A stretch of 43,001 nt of DNA from Bifidobacteriaceae bacterium (GTDB lineage: Bacteria; Actinomycetota; Actinomycetes; Actinomycetales; Bifidobacteriaceae), in assembly GCA_022649925.1 (NCBI GenBank), contig JALCOX010000007.1, positions 1 through 43,001 on the forward strand, written 5' to 3'. Shown here piece by piece: positions 1 through 6,550 of the stretch. The position numbers and the translations under genes were made by a program. The first letter of the stretch is position 1; every line of letters begins with the position of its first letter. The notes under the pieces were generated by a model, which saw only the letters and a program-made list of their open reading frames with translations, made no database searches and was not told where the DNA came from.

Positions 1-26
1 TCTTTGAAGTCGACCTCGTAAGACAT
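1..26 (-). CDS. Partial CDS, N-terminus only, unknown product
   Basis: An ATG on the minus strand at 26-24 follows a good ribosome binding site (AGGGAGAAG, about 6 bases upstream). Only eight codons lie in the window, beginning MSYEVDFK, and the gene continues past the left edge. It lies outside the mobile element, divergent from the tRNA. The product cannot be recognised from so few residues. Confidence 0.5.
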
Positions 27-183
27 TTTTCTTCTCCCTCAGTGGTGAGTTGATGCACGAGTGAGACAACAGTATGGCGAAGCGGCTGTGCGGTCAAGGG
101 CACATGGCCGGCCTGCACGAAGCGCATGCGGCGACGACACCGGTGGTCTTCATACAAGACTCGTTGTATCATTAATGGTTGTT

Positions 184-256
184 GGCCCTCTGGCTCAATG
201 GTTAGAGCAGCGTCCTTTTAAGTCGTGGGTTGTGGGTTCGAGTCCCACGGGGGCCA
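184..256 (+). tRNA. tRNA-Lys(UUU), integration target
   Basis: The cloverleaf can be drawn by eye. The acceptor stem is GGCCCTC with GGGGGCC, the D-stem is GCTC/GAGC, the anticodon loop is CTTTTAA with anticodon TTT at 217-219, the T-arm is GTGGG-TTCGAGT-CCCAC, and the discriminator is A256. CCA is not encoded. The anticodon stem GCGTC/GTCGT contains one T-T mismatch at the 30-40 pair, which is unusual but leaves a plausible fold. Everything from 211 onward is duplicated at 37955-38001, so the 3' part of this gene is the attachment core of the integrated element. The gene remains complete after integration, although its original downstream sequence now lies 37.7 kb away. Confidence 0.93.
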
Positions 257-597
257 CTTTCGAGTCCGAGGAAGTCGGACAGCACGAAGTAACGCGGTGT
301 ACTAATGCCCATTCTTTGAAGAGTCTCATTTCTTTGCTGCATCAGCGTATCGTCCATGAGAACCTCCGGCTGCACATGGAAATGATTGGCCGCCTTGACG
401 ACGTCAATGATTGAGAAATGGCCCTTCATGAGTTTGACATTCGCAGCCTGCTGCGTAATTCCCCAGGCATCAGCGAGAATCCTCTTGGGCTCATTCTGGA
501 TTTGCAGCATGGTCTGAAGATTGAATCGGATTACCTCTTCCATATATTCCGGATCGGTAGTGCCCTCAAGCCCAGGATGTACAGATACTGCGGTCAT
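202..597 (-). CDS. HTH regulator whose 3' end crosses attL (candidate repressor)
   Basis: The protein has 131 residues. Residues about 25-85 look like a compact helix-turn-helix domain (ILADAWGITQQAANVKLMKG is the best match to the turn and recognition helix). The last 17 residues (from GPRGTRTHNPRLKR) are the reverse translation of the tRNA/att core, and the TAA stop lies in the tRNA D-arm at 204-202. This tail is often dismissed as an annotation artefact, but the upstream 110 residues look genuinely coding. Joining the element ends as in the circular form keeps the frame open for 44 extra codons, giving 173 residues. A divergent HTH gene starts 121 bp away and the integrase would lie directly downstream in the circle. 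A role as a repressor is inferred from this layout. The start ATG at 597 has only a weak GGGG upstream; ATG 543 is an alternative. Confidence 0.72.
   Translation of the reverse strand: MTAVSVHPGLEGTTDPEYMEEVIRFNLQTMLQIQNEPKRILADAWGITQQAANVKLMKGHFSIIDVVKAANHFHVQPEVLMDDTLMQQRNETLQRMGISTPRYFVLSDFLGLESGPRGTRTHNPRLKRTLL
211..257 (+). repeat. attL core (47-bp direct repeat, copy 1)
   Basis: The 47 bases are identical to 37955-38001, from the CGTCC just before the anticodon loop to the C after the discriminator base. The flanks diverge on both sides: AG versus CT on the left, T versus C on the right. The core therefore spans the anticodon loop, T-arm and acceptor 3' strand of tRNA-Lys, a common target for tyrosine integrases. 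Confidence 0.95.
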
Positions 598-720
598 TTC
601 TCAACCCCAATCACGATAGTAAAAGCTACTTTTCAAGTATTGCACTGATTTGTGTACAGTCAAACTTTGCGCTATCTTTAACAACTAGAGATTGTATATC
701 AAATAGAAAGATTGTGATAT
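598..720. promoter_or_regulatory. Divergent promoter/operator between two HTH genes
   Basis: For the minus-strand gene a plausible promoter is TTGACT (658-663) and TACTTG (634-639) with 18 bases between. On the right an inverted repeat ATATCA (696-701) / TGATAT (715-720) overlaps the start codon of the plus-strand gene. A near direct repeat GATTGTATATC / GATTGTGATAT begins at 690 and 710. Repeats at this place fit an operator bound by one or both HTH proteins, as in a CI/Cro-type pair. A plus-strand promoter is less clear (TTTGTG at 649, TATCTT at 673). Confidence 0.5.
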
Positions 721-1264
721 GAATGATACCAAGATGAAGAGGTGGGCTCGGGAGAATCATTTCTCTTATGCTTTCCTGGCTTCTGAGACCGGTCAGACGG
801 CGTCGAATATGAATCAGAAGATGAACGGCATCGTGAATTGGCAGGCGTCAGATTGCCGATATTTTGCGCGCGTACATGGTCTTTCCGCTGATTTCGTGTT
901 GGGTACAGACAGGCTTCTGGACGTGCGGAACGTGGATTCCAGTCGTTTCGATTTCACCGGTTCCACGGGTCGCGTTGAGGTAGGCCTGACGTGTTGGGCG
1001 ACTGCGAGAGACCGGAAGGACAAGGTGACTCCGACCGCGACGCTGTTGTATGCCATTGATCTGCCCCATTGGGGATGGACGTTCACCCTGTCGCCAGATT
1101 CCCTGCGAGCGTTGGGCGAGTTCCTCGTGCGTCATGCGGCCGAGGCGGACAGGCTGCTGGATCGGTATCGGTCCTCGTCGGAGGACCCCGCGCTCTGCGG
1201 TGGGCAGCAGTTCTATTGGTCTCAGGTCCTTGAGGGGGAATCGGACGGCGAGAGAAATGCCTAG
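719..1264 (+). CDS. HTH regulator, divergent partner (Cro-like position)
   Basis: The protein has 181 residues. The first 60 form a helix-turn-helix-like unit (FLASETGQTASNMNQKMNG, followed by a helix and the phrase LSADFVLG, typical of XRE domains). Residues 75-180 are a less recognisable C-terminal domain rich in charged residues. The start ATG at 719 has a weak AGAAAG eight bases upstream; ATG 734 is possible. It is transcribed away from the attL-crossing HTH gene and shares its control region. It may oppose that regulator or control early element genes; this is inferred from position only. Its stop overlaps by four bases the stop of the convergent gene at 1261. Confidence 0.72.
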   Translation: MNDTKMKRWARENHFSYAFLASETGQTASNMNQKMNGIVNWQASDCRYFARVHGLSADFVLGTDRLLDVRNVDSSRFDFTGSTGRVEVGLTCWATARDRKDKVTPTATLLYAIDLPHWGWTFTLSPDSLRALGEFLVRHAAEADRLLDRYRSSSEDPALCGGQQFYWSQVLEGESDGERNA

Positions 1265-1914
1265 ACTTCGTATACTCCCTCCGGGAAGGGCATCGACTTG
1301 GTTGGATCGTCGGTCCATTTCGTCGAGATATTGTGTCGATGATACTGACTGGCGATATCCTCCCCGAAGTATCTTTTCGTCTTCTGCCAATTCCCCGGCG
1401 TCTGACTCGTTCCCTCCGGGTTATTCTGAAGACCGCAGAAGTAGGTCTTGTCCGCTTCCTCGACATCCTTCAGATAGATACGCGGTAGATCGGACGCAGT
1501 GCGTATTCGATGGTTCCGCCAATTCTGCGGTACCGTCTGTGATTCTCCTTGGGCGTGGAGGAGGAATTTACTGGGATGGAAGGGCTCCCCTCTGCCCGAC
1601 TTTCCCAGTTCGAGGATGTCCCGCAGACCCACGTACTTCCCATAGAGAGTGTAATCCGCGTAGAGCATCCCTCCATGGCTCCTGTGGACCTGATAAATGT
1701 TCGCCCATGTTCTGTGGTCGTTTTCCTCGCGCGGGATGAACGTGACGATCAGGGGCGCGTATGACCTGCCTTCAGAGTCCTCTTCAATCAATTCGTTGAT
1801 GAAGACCGCCTCGAAGGTGGCGGGGCCGTCGGTGAATCGCCATTTGAATCTTTTGGCGTGATCGAATTTCTCGTACACCATCTCGGCCACGTACGTGAGG
1901 CCTGGCAGGTCCAT
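1261..1914 (-). CDS. Hypothetical protein, 217 aa
   Basis: The gene starts at ATG 1914 with a strong AAGGAG ribosome binding site and ends in a four-base convergent overlap with the preceding HTH gene. The protein is soluble, with no signal peptide or membrane segment. It has a beta-rich first half (FKWRFTDGP, FEAVFINELIEED, APLIVTFIPREE) and a basic, aromatic C-terminal half with one cysteine. The family was not recognised. Its place beside the regulators at the left end suggests an accessory or cargo function rather than transfer. Confidence 0.7.
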   Translation of the reverse strand: MDLPGLTYVAEMVYEKFDHAKRFKWRFTDGPATFEAVFINELIEEDSEGRSYAPLIVTFIPREENDHRTWANIYQVHRSHGGMLYADYTLYGKYVGLRDILELGKSGRGEPFHPSKFLLHAQGESQTVPQNWRNHRIRTASDLPRIYLKDVEEADKTYFCGLQNNPEGTSQTPGNWQKTKRYFGEDIASQYHRHNISTKWTDDPTKSMPFPEGVYEV

Positions 1915-1998
1915 GGTTCTTCTCCTTCTTTCCGCATCCGCTGGGGTTTCGCATATTTCAGCTTACGAAGGGAGGGAGATTCAAACAATTAAAGAAAT

Positions 1999-2026
1999 CC
2001 CTCTTCGGATTGCCGTCCGAAGAGGG
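1999..2026. promoter_or_regulatory. Strong hairpin in the leader of the rep operon
   Basis: CCCTCTTCGGA (1999-2009) and TCCGAAGAGGG (2016-2026) form a perfect 11-bp stem with a six-base loop. It lies 36 bp before the first gene of the replication operon, whose ribosome binding site AAAGGA follows at about 2051. On the plus strand no clean T-run follows. On the minus strand a T-rich stretch follows, so it could also stop leftward transcription. A leader attenuator or antisense target for copy control is possible but unproven. Confidence 0.45.
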
Positions 2027-2061
2027 GCACCACTTTTGCCTATTTTGCTGAAAGGATCAGC

Positions 2062-2418
2062 ATGTTTGATATTACTGTCACCAGCTTGGAGAGTCCTGTG
2101 GATTCTTCTAACGCTTATCGTAACCACACTTTTCCAGAACACCGTCCGGCGTCGATCACAGTGAATCTCAGGCGTGTCATGGCCCACGAAAGTGACGTTC
2201 ATGATGATGTCGTTGTTCTGCAGCATGGCCGTCGCTTCAGTATCCGCACGGATTGCATGCCTTCCTCTTTGAGAAAGCTCCAGACCACGGGCCTGCCGAT
2301 CGGACGAACCATCGATCTTCTGTTGCTCCTGGCGCAGCACGGTCTGGTCATCTCGTCGGATCTGATCGATCTGCTGATGGTGATGGAGCAGCATCCCGCG
2401 ATGGGAGACGTGCAATGA
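2062..2418 (+). CDS. Hypothetical protein, first gene of rep operon
   Basis: The protein has 118 residues, starting at ATG 2062 after AAAGGA. It is soluble and leucine-rich at the C-terminus (GRTIDLLLLLAQHGLVISSD), with an N-terminal beta-rich part. The stop overlaps the ATG of the next gene (ATGA at 2415-2418), so translation is coupled through five genes to the WhiB gene. The family was not recognised. Its position ahead of the initiator-like gene suggests a role in replication or its control, but nothing in the sequence proves this. Confidence 0.65.
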   Translation: MFDITVTSLESPVDSSNAYRNHTFPEHRPASITVNLRRVMAHESDVHDDVVVLQHGRRFSIRTDCMPSSLRKLQTTGLPIGRTIDLLLLLAQHGLVISSDLIDLLMVMEQHPAMGDVQ

Positions 2419-2948
2419 TTAACGATCCAGAATTGGAACACAGGCTAGATACGATCCGGCGTCTTCGAGCATTGGCCAGAGATCCTGGAGCATCACCCGC
2501 AGAGGCGCAGGTAGCTTACTCGAGAGCACAGAAGTTGATAGATAAATACTCGATTGAGGATTGGCAGCTTGATGAGTCTGTACTAAAGAAAACTATAAGG
2601 TTTGATGACACTCACACCAATGACGAACAAGACATATACCTGGACATCATTCGCGCAGCCCAAGAGGCAAAACACGAAAGCGAAAATCTCCTCCGTAAGG
2701 CCATGGTTGAGCTGCTAACCGGGATGGTTATGTTTGGCCTTGTTGCGGGAGTCATGCAGTTGCTTGATCCTGGCATCCACACGGTTCTGGAAACTCTTTT
2801 CGACTTTCTTTTATTGGGTTCCGCCCTCCTCTCTGTGGCTTTGCCTCTGCGCACTCTCGTCTGGGCGATGCGGCGGCACCTGCTCGCTCATCAATTGTTC
2901 AACGAAGTTGAGCATGAGCGTTCTCTGAGAACGGGAGGCCTACGATGA
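2415..2948 (+). CDS. DUF2786-like N-terminal domain with two membrane helices
   Basis: The protein has 177 residues. Residues about 10-45 (LRALARDPGASPAEAQVAYS, ending LIDKYSIE) match the DUF2786 pattern of an alpha-helical repeat. Residues about 100-118 and 128-150 are hydrophobic and should span the membrane. ATG 2415 overlaps the stop of the preceding gene, which excludes the longer upstream in-frame extension. The 3' end overlaps the next start as ATGA. Role unknown; it may place part of the replication or regulatory machinery at the membrane. Confidence 0.7.
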   Translation: MINDPELEHRLDTIRRLRALARDPGASPAEAQVAYSRAQKLIDKYSIEDWQLDESVLKKTIRFDDTHTNDEQDIYLDIIRAAQEAKHESENLLRKAMVELLTGMVMFGLVAGVMQLLDPGIHTVLETLFDFLLLGSALLSVALPLRTLVWAMRRHLLAHQLFNEVEHERSLRTGGLR

Positions 2949-3175
2949 ACAGCACGAATCGTCACCGTTGGAGTTTGTTGCTATTCAGTTTGCGCTGGTT
3001 GGCGTTTTTCGGTCCTATTTTCGCGGTCGCGGGGCTGCTGAAGTTGGTTTTCTTTTTGTTCGGTGTCTCAGTGTCGTATTGGTTGGCGCTGTTGATGGCC
3101 CCAGTGATTGGGCTGATCGTTTTACTGCCGTGGATGGTATGGGAAATAGCGCATGCGGAAGGGGGCTCACAATGA
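2945..3175 (+). CDS. Small two-helix membrane protein
   Basis: The protein has 76 residues, with a short basic N-terminus and two hydrophobic helices (about 15-38 and 42-67) ending in an acidic tail. It starts at ATG 2945 inside an ATGA overlap and ends in another ATGA overlap with the initiator gene. The strong coupling on both sides supports a real gene. No family was recognised. Confidence 0.65.
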   Translation: MNSTNRHRWSLLLFSLRWLAFFGPIFAVAGLLKLVFFLFGVSVSYWLALLMAPVIGLIVLLPWMVWEIAHAEGGSQ

Positions 3176-4329
3176 GTGTTCAGGCGATGACGTGGGCGTT
3201 GCAGAAGGCTCCTGTGGGTTCTCAGTATTTCGCGCGTCTGTTGTTGGCCACATTGGCGGATTATGCGCATCCTGACGGTACGGCGGCGTTCCCCTCCGTC
3301 CCTACGCTGATGGATCAGCTGGAGTGTTCTGAGTCCGTGCTGCGCAAGTCCCTCAAAGCTCTGGAGTCCCAGGGCATCATTCGCCGTGGGGATCAGTCGT
3401 TGGTGGAGAGGTATGCCCCAAACAGAAGGCCGGTGGTGTGGGATCTGTGCATGGACGTCACTTCGAATCCACTGCTCGACCGCCAGAAGGAAGCGCACGA
3501 GGAGCGCATTGCGTCGAAGAAGGAGCAGGAATCCGAGTCCCGGGATTCTTGGGGTGTAAATAAAACACCCCAAGAGAAACGTTGTGATTCCAGTGATTCT
3601 GATTTTAGGGGTGTAAATAAAACACCCCAGACTGGGGTGTACGAAAACGGTTTTAGGGGTGTACGAGAGGACGGTTTTGGGGTGTACGGTGGTACACCCA
3701 AACCAATAACTAAACCAACTACTAAACCCAAATACCCCTCTCCCCCTACGGGGGATCTCCCCACAGGGGAGGATCTCTCCGAGGATTTGGATTTCGAAGC
3801 TAAGCGAACAGCCCTGGAGGTTCTCAAGGCCTCGAAGATGCTGGACGTCGACGTCAATATCGAAGCTCCGTCGCGCAGGGCGGAGGCGGCACTGCGGAGT
3901 TTGGACGCGCTTCACGGGTCCGATGAGGTGCGGACGGTTTTGACGTGGGCTCTCACCGATAATTTCTGGCTGCCGGTTTTCCGTAAGGGTTGGCGTCGCA
4001 TCATCGCGAATTTCGAGACGATGCAGCTGCAGCACTCCGTAGCGGAAGCCAAGACCGCGCGCAAGCAGGCTCCGGAGCCGAAGCGTGAGGCGTTCGTGGT
4101 GACCGAGGCGTGGGTTGATTCTCTCGTGGCGCGCTTCTCCGATCCCGGCACAGGCCTGCGCTTCCGCAGGCGGCTTCTGGAGGCGATCGACTCGGGCACG
4201 TACGGTCATCCGAAGATCGCGGCCATGAGCCTGCTGTCCGATTTCGAGGCCGAGCAGAGCGGAGAGACTCCGGCCGAGCCCTCTCGGGTCCACAATTTCC
4301 GGCCCGTCTCGAGCGGGGTGGTCGCATGA
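3172..4329 (+). CDS. Replication initiator-like HTH protein with internal origin
   Basis: The start at ATG 3172 (ATGA overlap) gives 385 residues. Residues about 15-75 form a winged-helix/HTH_36-type domain (FPSVPTLMDQLECSESVLRK, then LESQGIIRRG), the form seen in initiators of many Gram-positive plasmids and ICEs. Residues about 125-200 are a low-complexity linker carrying repeated VNKTPQ and GVY motifs, because the DNA there is an iteron array. Residues about 205-385 form a charged helical C-terminal domain that could be DnaD-like; this was not confirmed. A rep gene with its origin in the linker-coding part is known from RepA_N-type plasmids. An autonomously replicating circular form of the element is the natural inference. 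Confidence 0.75.
   Translation: MSVQAMTWALQKAPVGSQYFARLLLATLADYAHPDGTAAFPSVPTLMDQLECSESVLRKSLKALESQGIIRRGDQSLVERYAPNRRPVVWDLCMDVTSNPLLDRQKEAHEERIASKKEQESESRDSWGVNKTPQEKRCDSSDSDFRGVNKTPQTGVYENGFRGVREDGFGVYGGTPKPITKPTTKPKYPSPPTGDLPTGEDLSEDLDFEAKRTALEVLKASKMLDVDVNIEAPSRRAEAALRSLDALHGSDEVRTVLTWALTDNFWLPVFRKGWRRIIANFETMQLQHSVAEAKTARKQAPEPKREAFVVTEAWVDSLVARFSDPGTGLRFRRRLLEAIDSGTYGHPKIAAMSLLSDFEAEQSGETPAEPSRVHNFRPVSSGVVA
3547..3770. other. Candidate replication origin: iterons and hairpins inside rep gene
   Basis: The heptamer GGGGTGT occurs seven times in 135 bp: 3551, 3608, 3634, 3656 and 3679 on the plus strand, 3565 and 3622 on the minus strand; a six-base match lies at 3694. Four copies form two identical 21-bp palindromes (GGGGTGT-AAATAAA-ACACCCC) at 3551-3571 and 3608-3628. 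An A-rich tract with ACTAAACC repeats follows at 3700-3732. Two small G/C hairpins then follow: CCCCC-TAC-GGGGG and TCCCC-ACA-GGGGA at 3742-3754 and 3758-3770. This combination is typical of a theta-type origin. Confidence 0.62.
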
Positions 4330-4835
4330 GCGCCACAGGTCAATTCAGGAAAACAGCCGCTGGCGCTGCGGACCAGTGGAAGGACCACGCGCTGTGCGTA
4401 CCGATCCTGAGGGCGAATCCAGAGTTGTTCGACCGCCTCTGGGGTTTTTCAGATCCAGTCGATCGTGATTTCGTGCTCGTGGGTAAGAAAATATGCGGCG
4501 AATGCCCGGTGCGTGAGGAATGCCTCGCAGAGGCGATTGTTGATCATCGAGATGAGGGCATCTACGGTGGATTTTCCCTCAGCGAGCGAAAGTACGCTGC
4601 GCGGATTCTCGAATCGGCAGGACTCATGGTACGCGATAACCAGTGGGCTGGACGCACCGATCGGATTTCCGTCATCGTTGACTATCTGCGCTCCACGCCC
4701 TCCCTCTACGAGGATGTGCGAGTGATGTCGAATCGTCTCAAGCGACGCAAGACATACAACTACATCCCCCGCCGACGGAGCTTCTCAAGCCGGCTTCGTC
4801 GCCCCTCTACTGCCGCCATGATGCCGCTCTTCTGA
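4326..4835 (+). CDS. WhiB-family iron-sulfur regulator
   Basis: The protein has 169 residues, starting in an ATGA overlap with the rep gene. Four cysteines at residues 24, 57, 60 and 66 give the WhiB C-X32-C-X2-C-X5-C cluster ligands, and GIYGG at 78-82 is the turn that follows them. The C-terminal 30 residues are very basic and probably contact DNA. WhiB proteins bind a 4Fe-4S cluster and act with sigma factors; they are restricted to Actinobacteria and their phages and plasmids, which fixes the host phylum. Coupling to rep suggests control of element replication or transfer in response to redox or growth state. The C-terminal extension of about 70 residues beyond the core is longer than in minimal WhiB proteins. 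Confidence 0.93.
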   Translation: MSATGQFRKTAAGAADQWKDHALCVPILRANPELFDRLWGFSDPVDRDFVLVGKKICGECPVREECLAEAIVDHRDEGIYGGFSLSERKYAARILESAGLMVRDNQWAGRTDRISVIVDYLRSTPSLYEDVRVMSNRLKRRKTYNYIPRRRSFSSRLRRPSTAAMMPLF

Positions 4836-4846
4836 AAGGAAAAGAA

Positions 4847-5164
4847 ATGAAACTCTCCGGGACTCTCTCCTTCGTTCTGCGCAATTGGCGCAATTGGGGA
4901 TGGATGATCGCCCATCCACTCACCTTCCATCAGTGCCTCTCACTGGGCATGTTCGACGATCCACGCGATAATTCCGGTTCCTTCGCCGACCGAGATGTAG
5001 CGCCTATGGGATCGGTTTGTCTGGGTAGTCCCTCATTGCCCTGCGAGCATATGACACCGCATAGTGCAGCCTGCTCACGCGATGCCTCGTGCGGTACTTC
5101 TTCGGCAGCCTCAACGGCCTCTTCGATTGAGGATGAATCTTACCGGCAAAGTCCTGAACAATGA
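4847..5164 (+). CDS. Small ORF after whiB, 3' half antisense to next gene
   Basis: ATG 4847 follows a good AAGGA site and lies 12 bases after the WhiB stop, so translation of the first 50 residues is likely. They start MKLSGTLSFVLRNW and read as protein. The last 54 codons lie on the opposite strand of the gene at 5004-5639 and are Ser/Cys-rich, as expected of antisense frame. The gene is either a genuine overlapping small gene or a fragment whose original 3' end was lost. Function unknown. Confidence 0.42.
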   Translation: MKLSGTLSFVLRNWRNWGWMIAHPLTFHQCLSLGMFDDPRDNSGSFADRDVAPMGSVCLGSPSLPCEHMTPHSAACSRDASCGTSSAASTASSIEDESYRQSPEQ

Positions 5165-5639
5165 AGACCTCTTTACCAAGGCGTGTCGGAGTCATCGTCC
5201 AGCCGACGGTGATCCATGAGACGTCCGCATCCGGGGATTCGTGTATGAAGAACGTCCTTGATTCAGAGGAGGCGATCTTCGGGAAGTGCGTGGTGATTCC
5301 CGCAGGGTGGTTATCTCTGTTCCCTGATTTTTCGAGTGCGGGATCCGAGGCCATAAGGTTTACCGTGCATCCATGGCCCCATATGCGGACGTCGTATGCG
5401 TCCCCGTCACCATCGTTAATGAGGGTGACAACCCGGTCCGCCGCCGACATCTTTCCAGCATTCTTGAGCCTCCTCACACCATCGACAGCTCCTTCCACGT
5501 CACCGTTATTCAGCATGAAGAACCATGATGCCTGCGGGCGGTTTCGTCGCCGTGACCACGCGCCGAGCCCTGAGGATACAACCGCTATGAAGGCTGCCGC
5601 CCAGGTGGCGAGGTCTCCGAGATTCAAAGAGATGTTCAT
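5004..5639 (-). CDS. Membrane-anchored hypothetical protein, 211 aa
   Basis: An N-terminal hydrophobic segment (about residues 8-27, LATWAAAFIAVVSSGLGAW) is followed by a basic stop-transfer stretch and a cytoplasmic domain of about 180 residues with beta-rich character (VVTLINDGDGDAYDVRIWG) and a basic C-terminal tail. No clear ribosome binding site precedes ATG 5639. It is divergent from the ParA operon, and the partition repeats lie in its upstream region, so the two may share control. No family was recognised. Confidence 0.68.
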   Translation of the reverse strand: MNISLNLGDLATWAAAFIAVVSSGLGAWSRRRNRPQASWFFMLNNGDVEGAVDGVRRLKNAGKMSAADRVVTLINDGDGDAYDVRIWGHGCTVNLMASDPALEKSGNRDNHPAGITTHFPKIASSESRTFFIHESPDADVSWITVGWTMTPTRLGKEVFIVQDFAGKIHPQSKRPLRLPKKYRTRHRVSRLHYAVSYARRAMRDYPDKPIP

Positions 5640-5676
5640 GTTTGTAATCTACGCCAGTTTTTATAGAAAGTATGTA

Positions 5677-5728
5677 ATACTACCAGTAGTGTGGTAGTAT
5701 ATAAGTAATTCAAGTAGTGTAGTAGTAC
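5677..5728. promoter_or_regulatory. Partition-site/operator repeats upstream of parA
   Basis: ATACTACCA (5677-5685) and TGGTAGTAT (5692-5700) form a perfect inverted repeat around GTAGTG. A related block GTAGTGTAGTAGTAC follows at 5714-5728, in phase with GTAGTGTGGTAGTAT at 5686-5700 (28-bp offset). The repeats fill the promoter region of the ParA gene. In type Ib partition systems the ribbon-helix-helix partner binds such repeats both as operator and as centromere. Confidence 0.6.
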
Positions 5729-5742
5729 AGAAGGAGAAGAGA

Positions 5743-6327
5743 ATGAGGATTGCTTTGATGAACGCGAAGGGCGGGGTTGCGAAGACCACGTCCAGCATGT
5801 ATCTCGCCGCCGCGGCGAGCCTGCGTGGTGAGCGTGCCGTGGTGCTGGATGCGGATCCGCAGTCGAGCGCGAGTCTGTGGGCCGACATGGCGTCCAATGA
5901 TTCGGGTGGCGTGGGGTTCGATGTGGTGCCTGCGAACATCTCCTCGCTTCGCCGCCCCTGCGAGGAAGGCGCATGGGAGTTCGTGGACGCTCCCCCGTCG
6001 GGCAGGATCCTGGAGACTGCGATCGCATCGGCTGATTTCGTGGTCGTGCCGACCTCAGATTCTCCGATGGACCTGCAGCAGGCATGGAGCACGCTGGACG
6101 CCATTCACGGCAGCCGTCCTGCGGCCGTGCTGATCGTTCGCGCCGAGAGGGGTACGCGGGCCTACGTGGAGACGGTGCAGGCCCTGGACTCCGCTGGGAC
6201 TCCTCGTTTTGAGTCGGTGGTGTTCAAGCGCCAGGAGATAAAGAAGAGCATCGGGGAACGACCCGAAAAGCTGTTTGAGTACGCGGAGGTTTTCGCGGAA
6301 TTGCGAAGGGAATTGCATGAAGGGTGA
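5743..6327 (+). CDS. parA: ParA-family partition ATPase
   Basis: The protein has 194 residues with the deviant Walker A motif KGGVAKTT at residues 9-16, the switch region VVLDADPQSSASLW, and the FVDAPPS element in place of a Walker B aspartate loop. It lacks an N-terminal HTH, which places it with small type Ib ParA proteins (ParF/delta-like). A GAAGGAG ribosome binding site precedes ATG 5743. The 3' end overlaps the ribbon-helix-helix gene by 11 bases. It is expected to pull replicated circular copies apart along the nucleoid. Its presence on an integrating element suggests a stage of extrachromosomal maintenance. Confidence 0.9.
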   Translation: MRIALMNAKGGVAKTTSSMYLAAAASLRGERAVVLDADPQSSASLWADMASNDSGGVGFDVVPANISSLRRPCEEGAWEFVDAPPSGRILETAIASADFVVVPTSDSPMDLQQAWSTLDAIHGSRPAAVLIVRAERGTRAYVETVQALDSAGTPRFESVVFKRQEIKKSIGERPEKLFEYAEVFAELRRELHEG

Positions 6328-6547
6328 CAGTGGCTATAAGCCGGTCAAGCGCAATGTGGAGTCGATGGACGATGTTTTCCGAAAGGACGACGCGGAGGAG
6401 AGCGAGGAGCCGTGGCTGGTGACATCGGTCAAGATGCGCAAGAGCACCAGGACCAGGCTCAAGATCTACGCACTGGAGCATGACACGACGATGCAGGACA
6501 TCATCGACCGGCTGGTGACCGATTTCCTGGAGAACGAAAACAAATAG
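6317..6547 (+). CDS. Ribbon-helix-helix partner of ParA (ParB/ParG-like)
   Basis: ATG 6317 follows GAAGGG and gives 76 residues; the upstream in-frame extension is ParA-coding sequence. The first 40 residues are charged and probably flexible. Residues 40-76 (WLVTSVKMRKSTRTRLKIYA, then TMQDIIDRLVTDFL) match a beta strand plus two helices of a CopG/Arc-type DNA-binding domain. The flexible N-terminus with a C-terminal RHH is the ParG/omega layout, where the tail stimulates the ATPase and the RHH binds the centromere repeats. Confidence 0.78.
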   Translation: MKGDSGYKPVKRNVESMDDVFRKDDAEESEEPWLVTSVKMRKSTRTRLKIYALEHDTTMQDIIDRLVTDFLENENK

Positions 6548-6550
6548 GCA

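Noticed and set aside
202-256. Dismissing the left-end HTH gene because its tail (GPRGTRTHNPRLKR) is a translated tRNA
   Set aside because: Such tails often mark false genes, but here the upstream 110 residues look coding and the frame continues through attP in the circular form, so the gene was kept.
2962-4293. 443-residue minus-strand open frame over the rep gene
   Set aside because: It has no ribosome binding site or domain and mirrors the rep gene and its iteron linker.
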